This document shows, in pieces, positions 50,809 through 63,870 of a stretch of 64,000 nucleotides of DNA. Position numbers and translations under genes: made by a program. The stretch is from Malurus cyaneus samueli (taxonomy: Eukaryota > Chordata > Aves > Passeriformes > Maluridae). The notes beneath the pieces are model-generated. The model worked only from the letters and a program-made list of their open reading frames with translations, was not told where the DNA came from and made no database searches. The stretch lies in NCBI GenBank assembly GCA_009741485.1, contig CM019236.1:27150158-27214157 (forward strand), read 5' to 3'. The first letter of the stretch is position 1, and every line of letters begins with the position of its first letter.

Positions 50809-51974
50809 TTTTCATAGACCTTTTTCAGAGTTTCTCAAGGTTTAAATGAGGCATGTTTCTGATAGATTCATGGAAGTTATGAATGTGAATCTGTTCTCTA
50901 TTTACAGGGAGCTTTACTGAGTTCGTAACGTGATAGATCTTGGTCTCATTGCTGTAATTCTTTCCATCCTGGAAGTTCCATGCTGCCAATCTTAATACCA
51001 AGCAGCCAGTAAGAAATAGCTTTTATAAATGCTATAGAGACAGAATGTACCGATTAAGAATTATTTGCCTCTTATTGTTGTTGCTGCTTACAAAGTGCAG
51101 AGGAAGAAGAAAATGTTACCTTCAAGTAGGAGATTGGGTTGTAGATTATTGCAAAAAATTATTGGCTGTTTACCAGTTATTATTAGTACTACTCTGATTA
51201 AAATTTAACATTAATACTTACACAAGAGATTCTAAAATTTTGAGGGTATAAACAGGGTTTCTTCAATAAGATCACAAGCTGTCCATAAGCTATTTTTTCA
51301 TGTCTCACATGACTAATCAGGTATTTATGGAGCGATATTAATTCATTTCTGCTGTCCAAAATCTGCTTCTGTCAGCATAATGACATCTCCAGTACAGTTA
51401 TATCAATCAGGAACATTAGCTTAATAGCATAAGGATAAAATCTGAAATGCCAACATATAAAATGAATATGTGTGATTAATCTACTAATAAGAATTCTTCT
51501 ATATATATTTGTAGAAGCAGAAACTGGAATTTAAAAAATATGTTAATCAATAAAGAAATGCATATGAAACACACATTTTAAACGCATCTTGGTCTTTGAT
51601 TACCATAGCCCAATGCTCAAATAGTCTTTGCAAAAGTCTGCTCACAAAAATACCACGAGTATTCATTTTCTCAACAATTTAAAAATAATCTTTTTACCTT
51701 CATTTCCACTGATTCTTGGACTTCCTTTTCAATTTGCAGATCTAGAAAACATACTTCTATACAAAGCCAAAAATGTATTCCTACCAAAATCAAAACTTCT
51801 AATCAAAGAATTGGTATTTTTCTGGATGTGAAGGTGTGATGTTTACAGAGAAAAAAATAAAAAAAACCTATTACAGAATGTTGATAAGAATGGTTACAAC
51901 TTTAACACACAGGTCTTAGTGACAGCAGACCTGTGTGTTCTTTTAGTGCCTGTGCAGTCCTTCTGCTAGTAACA
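50809..51974. other. AT-rich spacer in right arm
   Basis: Mirror of 32,061-33,255. No gene seen. Confidence 0.5.
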
Positions 51975-53143
51975 GGAAAGATGAGTGGAGATTGTGTACT
52001 TTGATTCGCAGGAAGGCTCTTGACAGTATCTTCTATGCTTGACCACCCTGATCCCTTTTATGATTGCATGACTGACCTAGCAGAGGTAACCAACTGGCCT
52101 TACAGCCAAGCTTTGGCACATCCCCACAGATTTTCCTGGAGAAGCTGGCAGCCCACCAGCTTGGTCTCTGCTAGGTTAGGAACTGTCTGGTGGGCAGGTC
52201 CAAGAGTGGTCATGAAGGGGTCACATCCCCCTATTGGCCGGTTCACTGGTGGTGTTCCCTAAGGCTCAAACCTGGGGCAGCCAGTCCTGTGCAGTGGCTT
52301 TATCGATGGTCTGAGCAAGAGATCACCCCCAGCAAGCTCACACTTGACATGATTCGGGTCAGAGTGCTGATCTGCTGGAGGGTAAGAAGGCTCACAGAGG
52401 GATTTGGACAGGCTGAATTGGTAGCAAGATAGCACAGGGTTTCAACATAAGCAAAGTGCTGGGTCCTGCCCTTGGGTGACGACAGCCCCAGGCAGTGCTT
52501 GGAAGAGTGGCTGGAGCTCCCTGCCAGAAGAGGACTGGGTGTATTGACTGACAGCCATCTGAACATGAGCCAGAGCATGCCCAGGTGGCCACAAAGGCCA
52601 GTGGCACCCTGGCTTGCCTCAGCAATAGTGCGGCCCGCAGAAGCACAGAAGTGATTGTCCTTCTCTACTCAGCACTGATGAGGCTGTCACTCTAATATAG
52701 TTTTGGGCCCCTAACAAAAGAAAAGACATTGAGTGTGTCCAAAGAAAGGCAACAAAGTTGGTGAAGGGTTTAAAGAGTGGCTGAGTGGCTGGGGTTGTTT
52801 AGCCTGGACAAAAGAATCTCAGGGGAAACCTTAACACCCTCCACAACTGCTTGAAAGGAGGTTGTAGCAAGTGAGGGGTCAGCCTCCTCTTCCAGGTAAC
52901 AGTGATAGAACAAGAGGAAATGGCTTCAGTCTGTACCAGAGGAAGTCAGGAAGACTTACAGAAAGAGAGGTTAAACATTGAAACAGGTCCCCAGGGAAGT
53001 GTTGGAGCACTGTTCCTGGAAGTGTTCAAGGAATTATTAGACATGGCCACTCTGTGATATGGTTTAGGTAAATGGTGACATTCAATAAAGTTTGGGCACA
53101 GTGATCTTGGAGATTTTTTTCCAAAACTATGATTCTGCAATTC
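51975..53143 (+). mobile_element. CR1-type LINE fragment, plus strand (mirror copy)
   Basis: Mirror of 30,884-32,060. It includes 'tatgattgcatgactgacct' near 52,059, 'gtgttcaaggaattattaga' near 53,022 and the 3' end near 53,140. Confidence 0.82.
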
Positions 53144-53562
53144 TTACAAACATGTTTCTAGCCCAAACCCAGGAATGTGGAATGGATTGAGTGGCATAGT
53201 GATTGGTTTGTGAACTGTCTTAATAGAAGTTTCCAGAGGGTCATAATCAGTGGCAAGAGGCCTAATTAGAGGCCTCGTTGCTAATGGTGTCCCAAACATT
53301 TGAGTTCTACATTGTTTAATTTACTTAAAATGCACTTTCAGATTCTTTCTCACAGAACGCATAGTGTTAAAACCTACTTTACCTAATCCCTTCTTTTTTT
53401 CTAGAAAAGTTAGGGCCAAAAATTCAGCCATTTTGTAAATAATTAGAAGGACATGTTAATACGTAGTAAAAAACTGAGAATTACTTAGAAAAGAGGCATT
53501 GTGGATTAAACTGAATAACAAACGTCACTTCTAGACTAAATAGAAGCAGTGGATCCCAACTG
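53144..53562. other. Spacer between CR1 fragments in right arm
   Basis: Mirror of 30,463-30,883. Nothing recognisable. Confidence 0.5.
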
Positions 53563-54433
53563 TCATGATCATGAACGATTGGCATGGAAGGAGTAAAGAA
53601 TAATATATTTCCTTTGGACCAGGGACATCTTCAGCGCTAAAACCAGGTTTCTCAGTGCCCCACCCTAACCTGCTTGAACGCTTCAAAGACAGGACATTCA
53701 TGCTTCTCTGGCAGTCTAGTTCCAGCAACCTCACCGACCCCAGAAGATTTTATAGTATCTAATTTAAAACTATACTCATTTAAAAGGCTTCCCCTGTCCT
53801 GTCACTACACGCTCTTGTAGATGAAAAGCCATCTTGTAGATGAAGCCCTGCTTTCCATCTTCTGTGTGTTCTGTTAGGTATGAAGATCTACAATGTGATC
53901 CCCTCTTGTTGACACTGAACCCAATCCCAATTGTCTTATCTTCCTATAGAAGAAGGTGCTCCATCCCTCTGATCATTTTGTGGCGTCCTTGGAGTTTGTC
54001 CAACAATTCCATGTCCCTTCTTTCTTGGGACCCCGAGCTGGAATGCAGCCTGCAGGTGGGGTTCTCACAAGAGCAAGCAGAGGCACAATCCCCTCCCTGG
54101 CCCTGCTGCACCCTGCTTTGGCATACAGCCCAGGACATGTTGGTCATCTGGGCTTTTCTTAGATGGAAAGTATGCTCATGCCTGGGTCATGTTTTCAGCT
54201 CTCACCCAAGCAGCACTCCCACGTCCTTCTCAGCAGGCTGCTCTGATTCTGTATCTCCCCAGTCTGGGTATAACGGTACCAGGGTTGCCCCTGACCAGGT
54301 GCTCATCCTGTACTTGGTTTTTGTTAAATCTCATGAGATTCCCATGGCCACCCTTCTCAAGCTTATCCAGGTCTCCCTGGATGGCATTTCATCCTTCAAG
54401 TGTGTCAAATGAACCAGTCAGTGGTGTATTTAG
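53563..54433 (-). mobile_element. CR1-type LINE 3' fragment, minus strand (mirror copy)
   Basis: Mirror of 29,578-30,462. The 190-codon plus-strand frame at 53,840-54,412 is antisense to this element and is not a gene: it is absent as a continuous frame in the left-arm copy. Confidence 0.82.
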
Positions 54434-54994
54434 ACTGCCGCACGGTTGACACTTGACAGGGTGCCCAGGGCCTCCACAGTTGCCTGTCACTCCCTTCCCT
54501 CCTGGGTATGGAGAGGGAATAAGACGGGAAAACAGCCAGCAGGGTGACGATAAAGGCAGTTTTATTATAGGCAAAAGCAAAGATAAGCAAGGAAAAAAAG
54601 TGTGAATCTCTGCTCCAATGTAAACAGCCAGTTCCTGAGAAGTAGGGGCTTCAGCACGAATTTTTCCTCTAGAGGAAACATTGAAAACTCATGAGTGCCC
54701 CCCGCATCTGCCTGTCTCCTGAGCTTTGCATCTGAGCTGACATCATATCGGTGTGGAATGTCCCTTTGGCTATTTGGGTCACTGCCTGGTTGTGTCTCTC
54801 GAAAGATTTTACTCACTCCAATCCATTGGTGGGGGAAGAATGTCAGAGGAACAGTGCTGTTTGGCAGTAACATAAACTTGCTCTGTTTTCAGCTCCTGAC
54901 CAGTACTAACTCTAAGTGCCAAGCGGCTTGTGGGGCTGTGACTTTCCTCAGTCAGACGCCAATACTCTCTTATTGCTTGCTAAGTCATCTGACA
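54434..54994 (-). mobile_element. Solo LTR of avian endogenous retrovirus, minus strand (mirror copy)
   Basis: Mirror of 29,014-29,577, reading from 'tgccgcacggttgacacttg' to 'gtcatctgaca'. The polyadenylation region is at about 54,550-54,566 in reverse. It carries small indels relative to the left-arm copy. Confidence 0.72.
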
Positions 54995-56439
54995 TTGTGT
55001 CTATAAGAAAGAAAACTATGACGCTCATGTTAAAAACTTGTATAAATGTATATTGGAAAAGGATACATAAACCATATTAGATGGTTTGATGTCAGAGAGG
55101 GAATTTGATCTCCTTATGTCGAGTAATACTTGGTATTCTTAGTCAACAGGAGGCTGAATAATAAAGATAAATTTCCTAAATGTGCAGGTAGCATGCAGGA
55201 AGTGTTTCAAGTATAGCTGAAATTGAAATGATGTTGTGATGTGATAGTTTTGAAACATACCAAAGAATTCAAATAAGAATGAAGGTGATACATATAAACT
55301 TGACATAGCAACTCTCTCCATACAAGGTGTAAAACAACCTAAATATAGTCTAATCTATTCTATCCCATTCTAATTATCAGAGAAAGAGAAGTGTTTATAT
55401 TTTTAGTCTAAAATGTTTTACTGAGGGCTGGCAGTGGTGTTTCCTAATTGTACTTTGTCTACATTCATTGTAATCAACTTAGAGATGCATCTTGAAAATC
55501 ATGAAGATAGTGGTGCCGAGTATTTTTTAATGAAAAAAAAATCCAAAAACAGGAAAAGGGATAAGCTGTCTTCTCACTTTTCACTGACTCATTTCAGGTT
55601 CACTGTTTATCATTCTATAAGTTCAATTTTTACACCTATACTTGCCATCCTGTTGAGCTCGAAAATCTAGGTGGTGGTGGGCTGTCATATAAGACAGACA
55701 GACCATTTGCCTCTATAAGCCAGGAACTAAAAAGGTTGTGCAAGGCAAAAGTATATATGTGAAGAATTCCCCTTGTAACAATTTCAGTCCATGTGAGTGC
55801 ATGGTATCAAAACTTTCGGTTTTTGCAAATCAGTTTATAAAAACTGGGAGTTGTGTTTTGGGAGGAAGTTTCCTATGCCTTCTTCCTTGAGAAGAGTTAA
55901 GATTGTCTCTGTTCTTAACATTATTCTTCTAAACTAGTGTTGATCAGCAACTAGCCAATTATGTGCAATCAAATAATTTAGAGAGTCTTTAATCAGATGA
56001 TTTTAACACTCGTTTTTCTCAATATCTTTGTGAAATTCACTTCTGAATCCTCTTTTAAAACTTGAAGTTTCTCCATATACAACATTAATTTTCTGGTGTG
56101 GTCACGTAACTACTGTTTGTGGCCTTCTACATATATCAGAATTAGTCTCTCTATTATGATACTGCCAAGCTCAGGCATCAAACTTACATTTCCAGCTTAA
56201 ATAATAAAAGAAGATCCTCCGAAAATTGTTCACAGGGATTTGATTCTATTTCCCATAACGACGAATATGTAGCTAAAACACCCTTATGATTGGTTTTCCT
56301 GCTGACATCACAAATTCCTGGAATTAGGTTGATAGTCTTTTTGACATTTTGGTGGAGGCAAGGTTGTTGTCATATTTTTGTGGAATATTCTTCTCTTCCT
56401 TAGCTCTTCATGAATGCACTCTACTTTCTTCTCTATAAG
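54995..56439. other. AT-rich outer end of right arm, no gene seen
   Basis: Mirror of 27,552-29,013. The match to the left arm carries several one- to three-base indels per hundred bases near the end (for example around 56,280-56,400). Confidence 0.55.
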
Positions 56440-56464
56440 NNNNNNNNNNNNNNNNNNNNNNNNN
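56440..56464. other. Assembly gap (25 N)
   Basis: Exactly 25 N. A short fixed-length N run beside lower-quality sequence suggests an automated gap-filling join rather than a measured gap. Confidence 0.98.
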
Positions 56465-58890
56465 CCACGTGGATATATTTAAAGGATACCGACTATCTTG
56501 TATTACGCTTTACTGATGTTAGTCATCACAAATGCGTCGAGACACACAAGGCTCAATAGTTGTACACATAAAAAATAATGGCATTGAGTGGGATTGCAAT
56601 GTCCTGAAACTTGGACCTTGCTACTCTCAAAGTTGCTCCAAGATGAACCCTTGCACCTCTGACATCTGCCTATGTTTTTTGTAATGCTTTCTCTTGAGAC
56701 GGTAAATCAATAATAACTAATAACTTAGAGTAAGGAGTGGGAAAATGGGTAAAAGGACTCGAAAGTGGGGGTAAACCTGAAGTCAACAGCTTTTGCTGAA
56801 TAAACCCACCCTAGCAGGATGTGGATTCTTAATATAATTTTTTGATATTTAGCTCCAGAACAAGAACATTCTGGACTTCTGGCTTTCTAATATTGAGTAA
56901 TGGAATAACAAATCATTAGATAGACTAACTTCGATAAATGTACCAGATTTGGCAAGCTAGCCAATTCTCTTCAGTTTCTAGGGGTAAGTATAATTAGATG
57001 ACATTCTTTATTAATTTTTATCGGTTATGTATTGATTGCACATGATTGAACTGACTTGGAAGAATACCAAAAATCCTCATTCCCAGTAATCTTAGCAGAG
57101 ACATAACAATTATAGTTCCGCTAATTGTTTTTCAGTAGTTCACACAAGGCCTCTCAAATATTTAAAGAGTTCTTCATAAGTTCCTTATTTTGTTGCGCAC
57201 TCCGAAAATATACTACCACCCATTCTTCTCCTTATTTACAGATGTTGTCATGCAATTAAGAACTTGTGCCTTTAACTATTACGTGAATCAATTATCATTT
57301 AAAGTAATCCGCGTATTCTTCCCCATCTCAAGTTCTCTAGCCTCCTCCGAACTTTGGGATCGGGATGATCATCTACAAGGCCAATACGGCATCGTAATAT
57401 GTTCCCTGAAGGTGAACCTTATTACATTTGTTTCTAGTGAATTTTATTCCTTGCTCTGCTGAGGTCAATCTCTGATTAGTACCCATATTCCTCTTTGTTT
57501 GAGCTAAATTGATAATTTTAACTGACGGCGAGTGTTTGAATGCTTACTTCATCTCTCATCTGAAAATGTCATCAACTATAGCTAAACCTGAGTATAGAGT
57601 GCTTATGAAAATGTCAGCGGAATACACCTACTCTAAGCATGAGGTTCTCGCAAAAAAAAAAATAAAAAAAGAGAAAATAAACAAAAAAGAAGGTTGGCTA
57701 TTGACATCTACATTTTCGTACCTTGGAAATCAATTCTTTATTTCTATAATGTATTAATGCTAGTACATGTCATAAGTAGCTATTTATCAGAAATTGGGCG
57801 TATTGAAGATAGCAAAACAACAAGAAACCTGGATTTTAGCATGAATCAATGTCGTGTCAATGGAATTTTCTGCTGATCCTTGACTCAAGTAGAAACAAGA
57901 CAAATCTCATCTTGTAGAATTTTTTAGGACTTTGTGTGGAATGCTTTATATATTCTTGGTGGTTTATATATTCGAGCCATTATTTGTGTGCTTATATATA
58001 CTGATAATTATAATATCTGTCCTGGATGCTTAAGCATTTATATGTTCCCTTCTGTATACGTAGGCTCAGTGTGAATGTTAGCTAATTTGTTAAGGACCAA
58101 AATCTTCGTTTATCCCCAAAGTGTCACACTACTAATAATTGTAGTCCTTGTCTTATGGTACATATCTTGACATTATTAGGAGTCACTTAAGTTGTAAAGA
58201 TTGAGAAGAACTTGACCCTCTGTCCAAGTTCCGTGTTTTAGGTAAGTGTAATAATTTAAAATTTTGATATATTGTGAGTAATAAATACACAGTTAATTTC
58301 TCCTTCAGTTCTATGAGACTTAAAGTATCAGATTGACAACAGAAAAATGAGAAGAAATGATTTTGAATAACACAATTTTTATTCTAGCTCTTCTCTAACC
58401 ACGAGTGTATATCCTCTATGTTTGATCGTGAAAATAAACTTCAGTATTTCCAGTCTTCTGCTTTGTTGGTCTGCACTTTTTTGTGATCGTCTAGGTTAGC
58501 CAAGTGTCTAAAAGATAATGCATGTGGAAAAGACCTTCTGGGAGAAAAGGAGAAGAGTTGTAGAGACCAAGAGTTTGAGCTCTTGTATTGTTTTTTATTT
58601 TGGTTCTTGAGGAAGGTAAGATTGTTAATATCGTGCACACTAGAGCCAAAAAGCAGGACAAAATTTTCGGGTCAGCTATCTAACTTAGCTTCTTGAAATA
58701 CTTTTGTGGATGATGAACACATAAAATAAAGCGATGATCTCTTTTTGATATGCACTACGGGCCGCTTACGATAGTGTTCTCTCCTTTCTCGTGAGTGTAC
58801 GCTGACAAACGTTCCAACAAATCGCATAGAGGTCACTACTCATCTGAGCTACAATGATTCAATGCATTTGGATGGCTCCTGGGCGTCAAT
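56465..58890. other. Unassigned tract, elevated CpG, probably unpolished sequence
   Basis: Word composition differs from the rest of the window: CpG is common (for example 'aatgcgtcgagacac' near 56,531 and 'gatcgggatgatc' near 57,358). I find no clear match to other blocks, although position suggests a very noisy copy of block X upstream of 38,060. No gene seen; frames of 60-90 codons are unrecognised. Confidence 0.4.
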
Positions 58891-61800
58891 AGGGGATGGA
58901 GTTTATGCGAAAAGGCAAGCAAGCTTAGGTGCTGGAGGCGCTTCAGGATTAAAAACTGTCAGTCTGCAACAATAGCGCTGCCGTTTGAAGTGATTGTTTC
59001 TCCATTTATTATTCATTTCCAGTCCCTCCTAATCACCAAATAAGGGTGTGTCCTGGAAAGTCTGTTTTCATGGTATCCCTGGAGAAGCTCCATTTCATTA
59101 CATACCAATGGAAAGAGTTCATGCCTGAGCTTTTAGCTATAACTCAGTAGTGGAGTATCTCTTCTTTGAAATTATTTAATCTCATCCGTTTTCTAGATCA
59201 AAATGCGAGATGCTCGATGACCTTAATAGTAAAAATACTACTCCGATAAATCTTCTCGCAAGGAGCAGTGTTGAGACGTGATTATCCTTAAATAAGGAAT
59301 TGATTATTGCATCATGTAGCCGTTTGGTGCTTGTGCACCTGTTATAGCCTTATTCGTATAAACAGGAACTTCACTATATTTCTCTTCAGAGAGTACTGAT
59401 CTACTCTTCATAGAACTTCTGCCGTTTTGTGTGTCATAGGAAAAGTCGGTGGTGAGAGGACTTGTATACTAGAACACCTCCAATCGTGTCTGATACTTGT
59501 GTTTAGATTAAAGAGATATTTCTCCTTTTAGCAAATGAGCATGAGCTTATAATGGTCCCGATGTTTATGCTATTGAGCCATGCATTGAACATATGACAGT
59601 TTGAGAAAGAAATTGATGTTTTTGGTTTGGACTTGGGCTCGAGTTTTGTGTTTGTTCTTCTTGTGTGTGGTTGAGTGTTTATATGTTGATTTCTATGCTC
59701 TTTGGCAAACTCTTCAAGGCGATTCCTTTTGTTTAATTGGCCCAACCTTCTTTCTTCTTACCCTCCATATTGTTATACTTAATCCAGATATATGTTATTG
59801 TCGTATTATGATTCTTTCTTGTCTTTCGTCCATGGAAGCTTGATAGGAGCTATGAAAACATACTCACTGTGTGTTAACTCCATAATGATGAAAACTATGC
59901 TATAAATGTTAGACCCTAATTATCTATAGCTTTATCGATTATTTGTACATGGATATCTATTGTATTCTGTATTTTCATTGGGTATGTGATTTACAGGTAG
60001 ATCTGGTGCCTTCATCAAGACCACAGGGAAAGTCAGCAATGCTTGTATAAATGAACTTATTAAGTCACGACAATAATATAGAGAAAAATGGTAGTTATTC
60101 TTTATAGAAGTCCTTGGTTCTCTCTCAGATTAAAAAAGTCCCGGTAGTTTGGTCTTAGAATCCATAATTGAACTTGTTCGGTTTTTATACATGCTGTTGG
60201 AGAGAAAGTCTTAATGGCACAAGGAACCTGTATTTTAAAAGGGTCCATGGTGTGTGAACCAATGTGAAAAATATGTCATGAATTATTTAGATGGCAGTTT
60301 ATCTAAAGTCTATGTGATTTTGACGTCCTAATTGGTTACTATTTATAGTTGTATGTCTTATAGTAATTTAGTTATATTTATGTTAGTTTATAATTAGGAC
60401 TCCATACGTACTATATTGTGTGCTCTTAACCAGTCTCTTCCGTTATATTTTCAGAATGCTTTTAAATGTGTAACCTTTGTATATACTACTGTAGATATAT
60501 AATTAACATCGTCTTATAAATAAAATCCTTCGATTCCCCCTCTGCCAGTGTCAGCAATGTTTTCAGTTCTCACGGTTCCGGTATAAATCACATTCTTTTT
60601 CCCTCTATTCCTCAAGACAACATACAGCAGAATAAAGTAACTCTTACAATGAGGAAATTTGCTGAATGGTCTGGTCCTTCTGTTCTCAGAGCAATAGTGG
60701 ATCTAGAAGATAGCACGGCTATGCAGGAATAATAGACAGTTTGGTTCAGTTCTGACTGTGCCCTGACCTAGAATAAAATATATTAATTTTAGTGGATATC
60801 AATACTCCAAAAGTATGAACAGGAAATTTATTTTATTGCAGCTTCCTCGTCTATGAGAGCTTATAGCTTCAGATATTCATTTAGAGCACCCGACGAAAGT
60901 GCACCCCACTTCAGCTATCTCCTATTTGAATTTATTACCCAGTGGAATAATCTTAAAGACTGTGTATGGGAGGAGTTGACAGGAAAGAAGGAGGCTTAAA
61001 TAGACCTTTTAATCAATAATCTCTGGCTCAGATGTCTTCCACAAACAGGTGCACCATAGGAACAGAGTCTTGTTTAGATCCCTCGTTCCAGAGTGTCTGT
61101 ACTCTCTAGTAAGCGAGAGTTAAGAGATGGAAAATTAATTTATCCTACCTAGTAAGTAGAAGTGATATTTGTATTTAAGAACAGGCAGGGTTTCCAAAAG
61201 GGGATCAATCTTGGACAGATATCTTTCTTACATTATGCTCCCTCAATAATGTGTGTTTAAACACTGTTTTGGAAGGGCTTTTTGTCAGAAGCAGTAATAT
61301 ACTGGCAACATCGCTTGTTCTTGCTTTGCATTCAGGCTGGAAGTGAATCTTAAAAGTATGTAATTCAACTGTATCTATTTTTCAATTGTATTTTTTAATT
61401 TGATTTTTTTTTTAAATTTGCGCTATTTTACCTATAATTTATTTACTTATAAAAAACCAAAACACATTAAAAATTTTATTGTTAATTTAAAACTTTATGA
61501 AAAAAAAGTTAGTTTTTTTCAAGATAAGAGTAAGTCTGTTGATCGTCTATAGGTCCAGTCTATACTGCAGCTGTTGTCTAGGGATATTTCAGAGCTCTTA
61601 GAACTATCATGGTTCGAGGACAACCTTATAAATAAACATGATTTAACAAATTCAGAGATCTCACCGATCAAAAGGGTAAAAAGACGAACATGATTTGTAG
61701 TATGCAAAGTGCATCAAAGTTCACAAAGGTCTGAAATTCCTATTTCCGAATGGCTTTTGTTGACTATAGCTATCTCAATGAGAGAAGTTTCTCCCATTGG

Positions 61801-62314
61801 CTGCTCTTTGGCTGGTCTCTACCATAGAGGATGTGGAGATGTCGTACAATGTCTTGGCCCAACATCAACTTACCTAATAGGCATTACTTATGACGAAACA
61901 GAACATTCTAATCAGGCTATATTTCTTTACATGATTCAATGGGCTATTATTAAAGTAGTCAGAACAAGCCAGTAGGTGGTGTGATAGGAACATTACTTCA
62001 AAGGGAAAAAAGATCTTCTCTGCACTTGTGTCTCTTTTGTATAAGAGTCTACAATGTATTTGGCTGCTGCATATCTCTGTCCTATAGAAGTTAATTCTCA
62101 TGGTTACTAAAAATAAACATTATGTTACTGCCTTCTATCAATCACTCTCATTACCTACTGAAAAGGACCAATTGCTCTTTTAATTTTGTAAAGTATTTAT
62201 TATTGGTCCTTACTTATCAATTAGCTCCGCTGGTTTGTTAAAAGATGCGATCTTGTATTGAAATGACTCTGCTTTTGTATAAAATTGTCTTAGTGCAGTA
62301 AAAATCAACTTGCT

Positions 62315-62600
62315 TAAAAAAGAGAAAAAAAAAAAAAAAAAAAAAAAAGACAATAGATATAGATAAGCATATAAACAGAGATATATATAGATATATAATA
62401 TATATCACAGATATATATAAACTAACATTAGAATACTCATAAAAGGGATAAAATATACAATAGATGTATACATAATACATATGATAAACATGATCATCCA
62501 AACAAATATAATATAGCGAACATAAATATATAATAATGTGCACAGTTACTAAACTCACAAAAGTGTATAAAGTAGTTGTTAAATACATATACAAGCAACA
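62315..62600. repeat. Poly-A followed by AT-rich simple sequence
   Basis: A-rich run with 24 consecutive A (62,325-62,348), followed by ATAG/ATAT-type repeats to about 62,420 and AT-rich words to 62,600. It is absent from the corresponding place in the first Z copy (about 42,790-42,960). Confidence 0.7.
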
Positions 62601-63335
62601 TATTTGGCTCCTGTCCATATCAATAATTGCAACAGTGGACGAGTTATTGGTAAAAGTTTCTTGTCATATATATGAATACCCTTAACCTTTGTTACTCAAA
62701 ACTTTTTTTTTGTTTATTATGCATTCTATTTATGCTTGCTCAATTAGTCCGGTTGCTGTGTGTGTGTTTTTTTTTTTCTTCTTTATATGCTTTTGTTAAG
62801 GTCGTCTGATTATACTCCTAACTGTATTAATTAATCTTGAAGCTACCCTGTGTTCCTCATATACCCTATATTTTATTTCTTAATGCCTCTCCTTTTTCAA
62901 GGTATTACCTAGGTAATTGACCTATTCCACCAGTTTGTATGAGGGTATCACTTTTACTATTAATTGTTAATACCATTTAGGCCTCCATTCCACTCACTTG
63001 CAATGTTCTATGAGATTCGAGTGTAATACATATGAAACACCAATAGATTCTGTCTGTTCTCCAGAAAAGTTAACAACAAAACCATCATAAACCAAATAAC
63101 TGAAGACCCCTTCGAGCGTGTATATTATAAGAATAAAATTTTATTCTCCTTGGTTTCAGATTCTATAATAAAACCAATTTTTTTAATAAATGATCTAGGG
63201 TAAACGAGCTTGAGAATTGAATTTGTTGTCCTAGTTTGTCTCCGCATGTGAGACAATTTTCAAAAGCCTGGTTGGAAGCGGCATTTCCCATCGGGTGTAG
63301 TAGGAGTTAAGAGGCGGAGTAAAATGGTTTATTGC

Positions 63336-63870
63336 ATCATGGGCTACCCCAGTTCCCTTCTCACCACTCCTTCTCTCTGGTGAAAGAAACCCAGAATTTT
63401 AAAAACCCTCAAATTTTAAACCACAAAATTCCAAAATACCTCTGTAATTGCAATGAGCATCATATAATCTCCACATTTGTCCCTCTTCTCAAATGAAAAA
63501 TACCAATGAAAAATTTTAACTCTACTGAAACACAGCATCTGTCAATGGAGGATTTGAGGAAGCATGATTATAATTTCACAATCTAATTTTGATACAGTTG
63601 TCGGACAATCATTCTGGCACTATTACACTTTCTCAGATTCGATTATTTTTGTTCACTGCAAAATCTATTTTTTTATCTAACCATCACAATTTCAAAAGCT
63701 TTAATCATTTTGCCAGATAGGAATTCAGCACTTCAAATAGAGCAAGCAAAAAATGTTGGTCAGCTGTAAGAATGTAATACAGCCAATATAATTAAAACTT
63801 TGTTTCATCTGGTAACACCCTACAGAGAAGCTCTTAGGATGGTATAATTTCTGCCTTCGCAAAAGCGTCG
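63336..63870. other. Extra segment in the noisy Z copy
   Basis: About 530 bases between 'gcatcatgg' (43,532 in the first copy) and 'gtttgagagtgtctg' (43,628), where the first copy has only about 95 bases of unrelated sequence. The insert itself looks less error-ridden than its flanks. I do not recognise it. Confidence 0.55.

Larger units (their letters stand above)
44422..56439 (-). repeat. Right arm of large interrupted inverted repeat (Y'-X-U')
   Basis: Reverse complement of the left arm for Y' (44,422-45,540) and U' (47,571-56,439). X (45,541-47,570) is in direct orientation relative to the left arm. It shows more single-base homopolymer differences than expected for polished sequence. 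It ends at a 25-base N run, so the true outer boundary is unknown. Confidence 0.88.

Noticed and set aside
53840..54412. 190-codon plus-strand open frame, the longest without N
   Set aside because: Lies antisense to a CR1 fragment and is not continuous in the mirrored left-arm copy.
36569..56439. Palindrome as a simple long-read hairpin (missed adapter) artefact
   Set aside because: A plain foldback would also invert X and would not leave a 3.5 kb single-copy spacer. Not excluded for parts of the right arm, but it does not explain the whole structure.
62369..62420. CRISPR-like or satellite array
   Set aside because: The short ATAT/ATAG words are irregular microsatellite sequence, with no spacers or regular unit.
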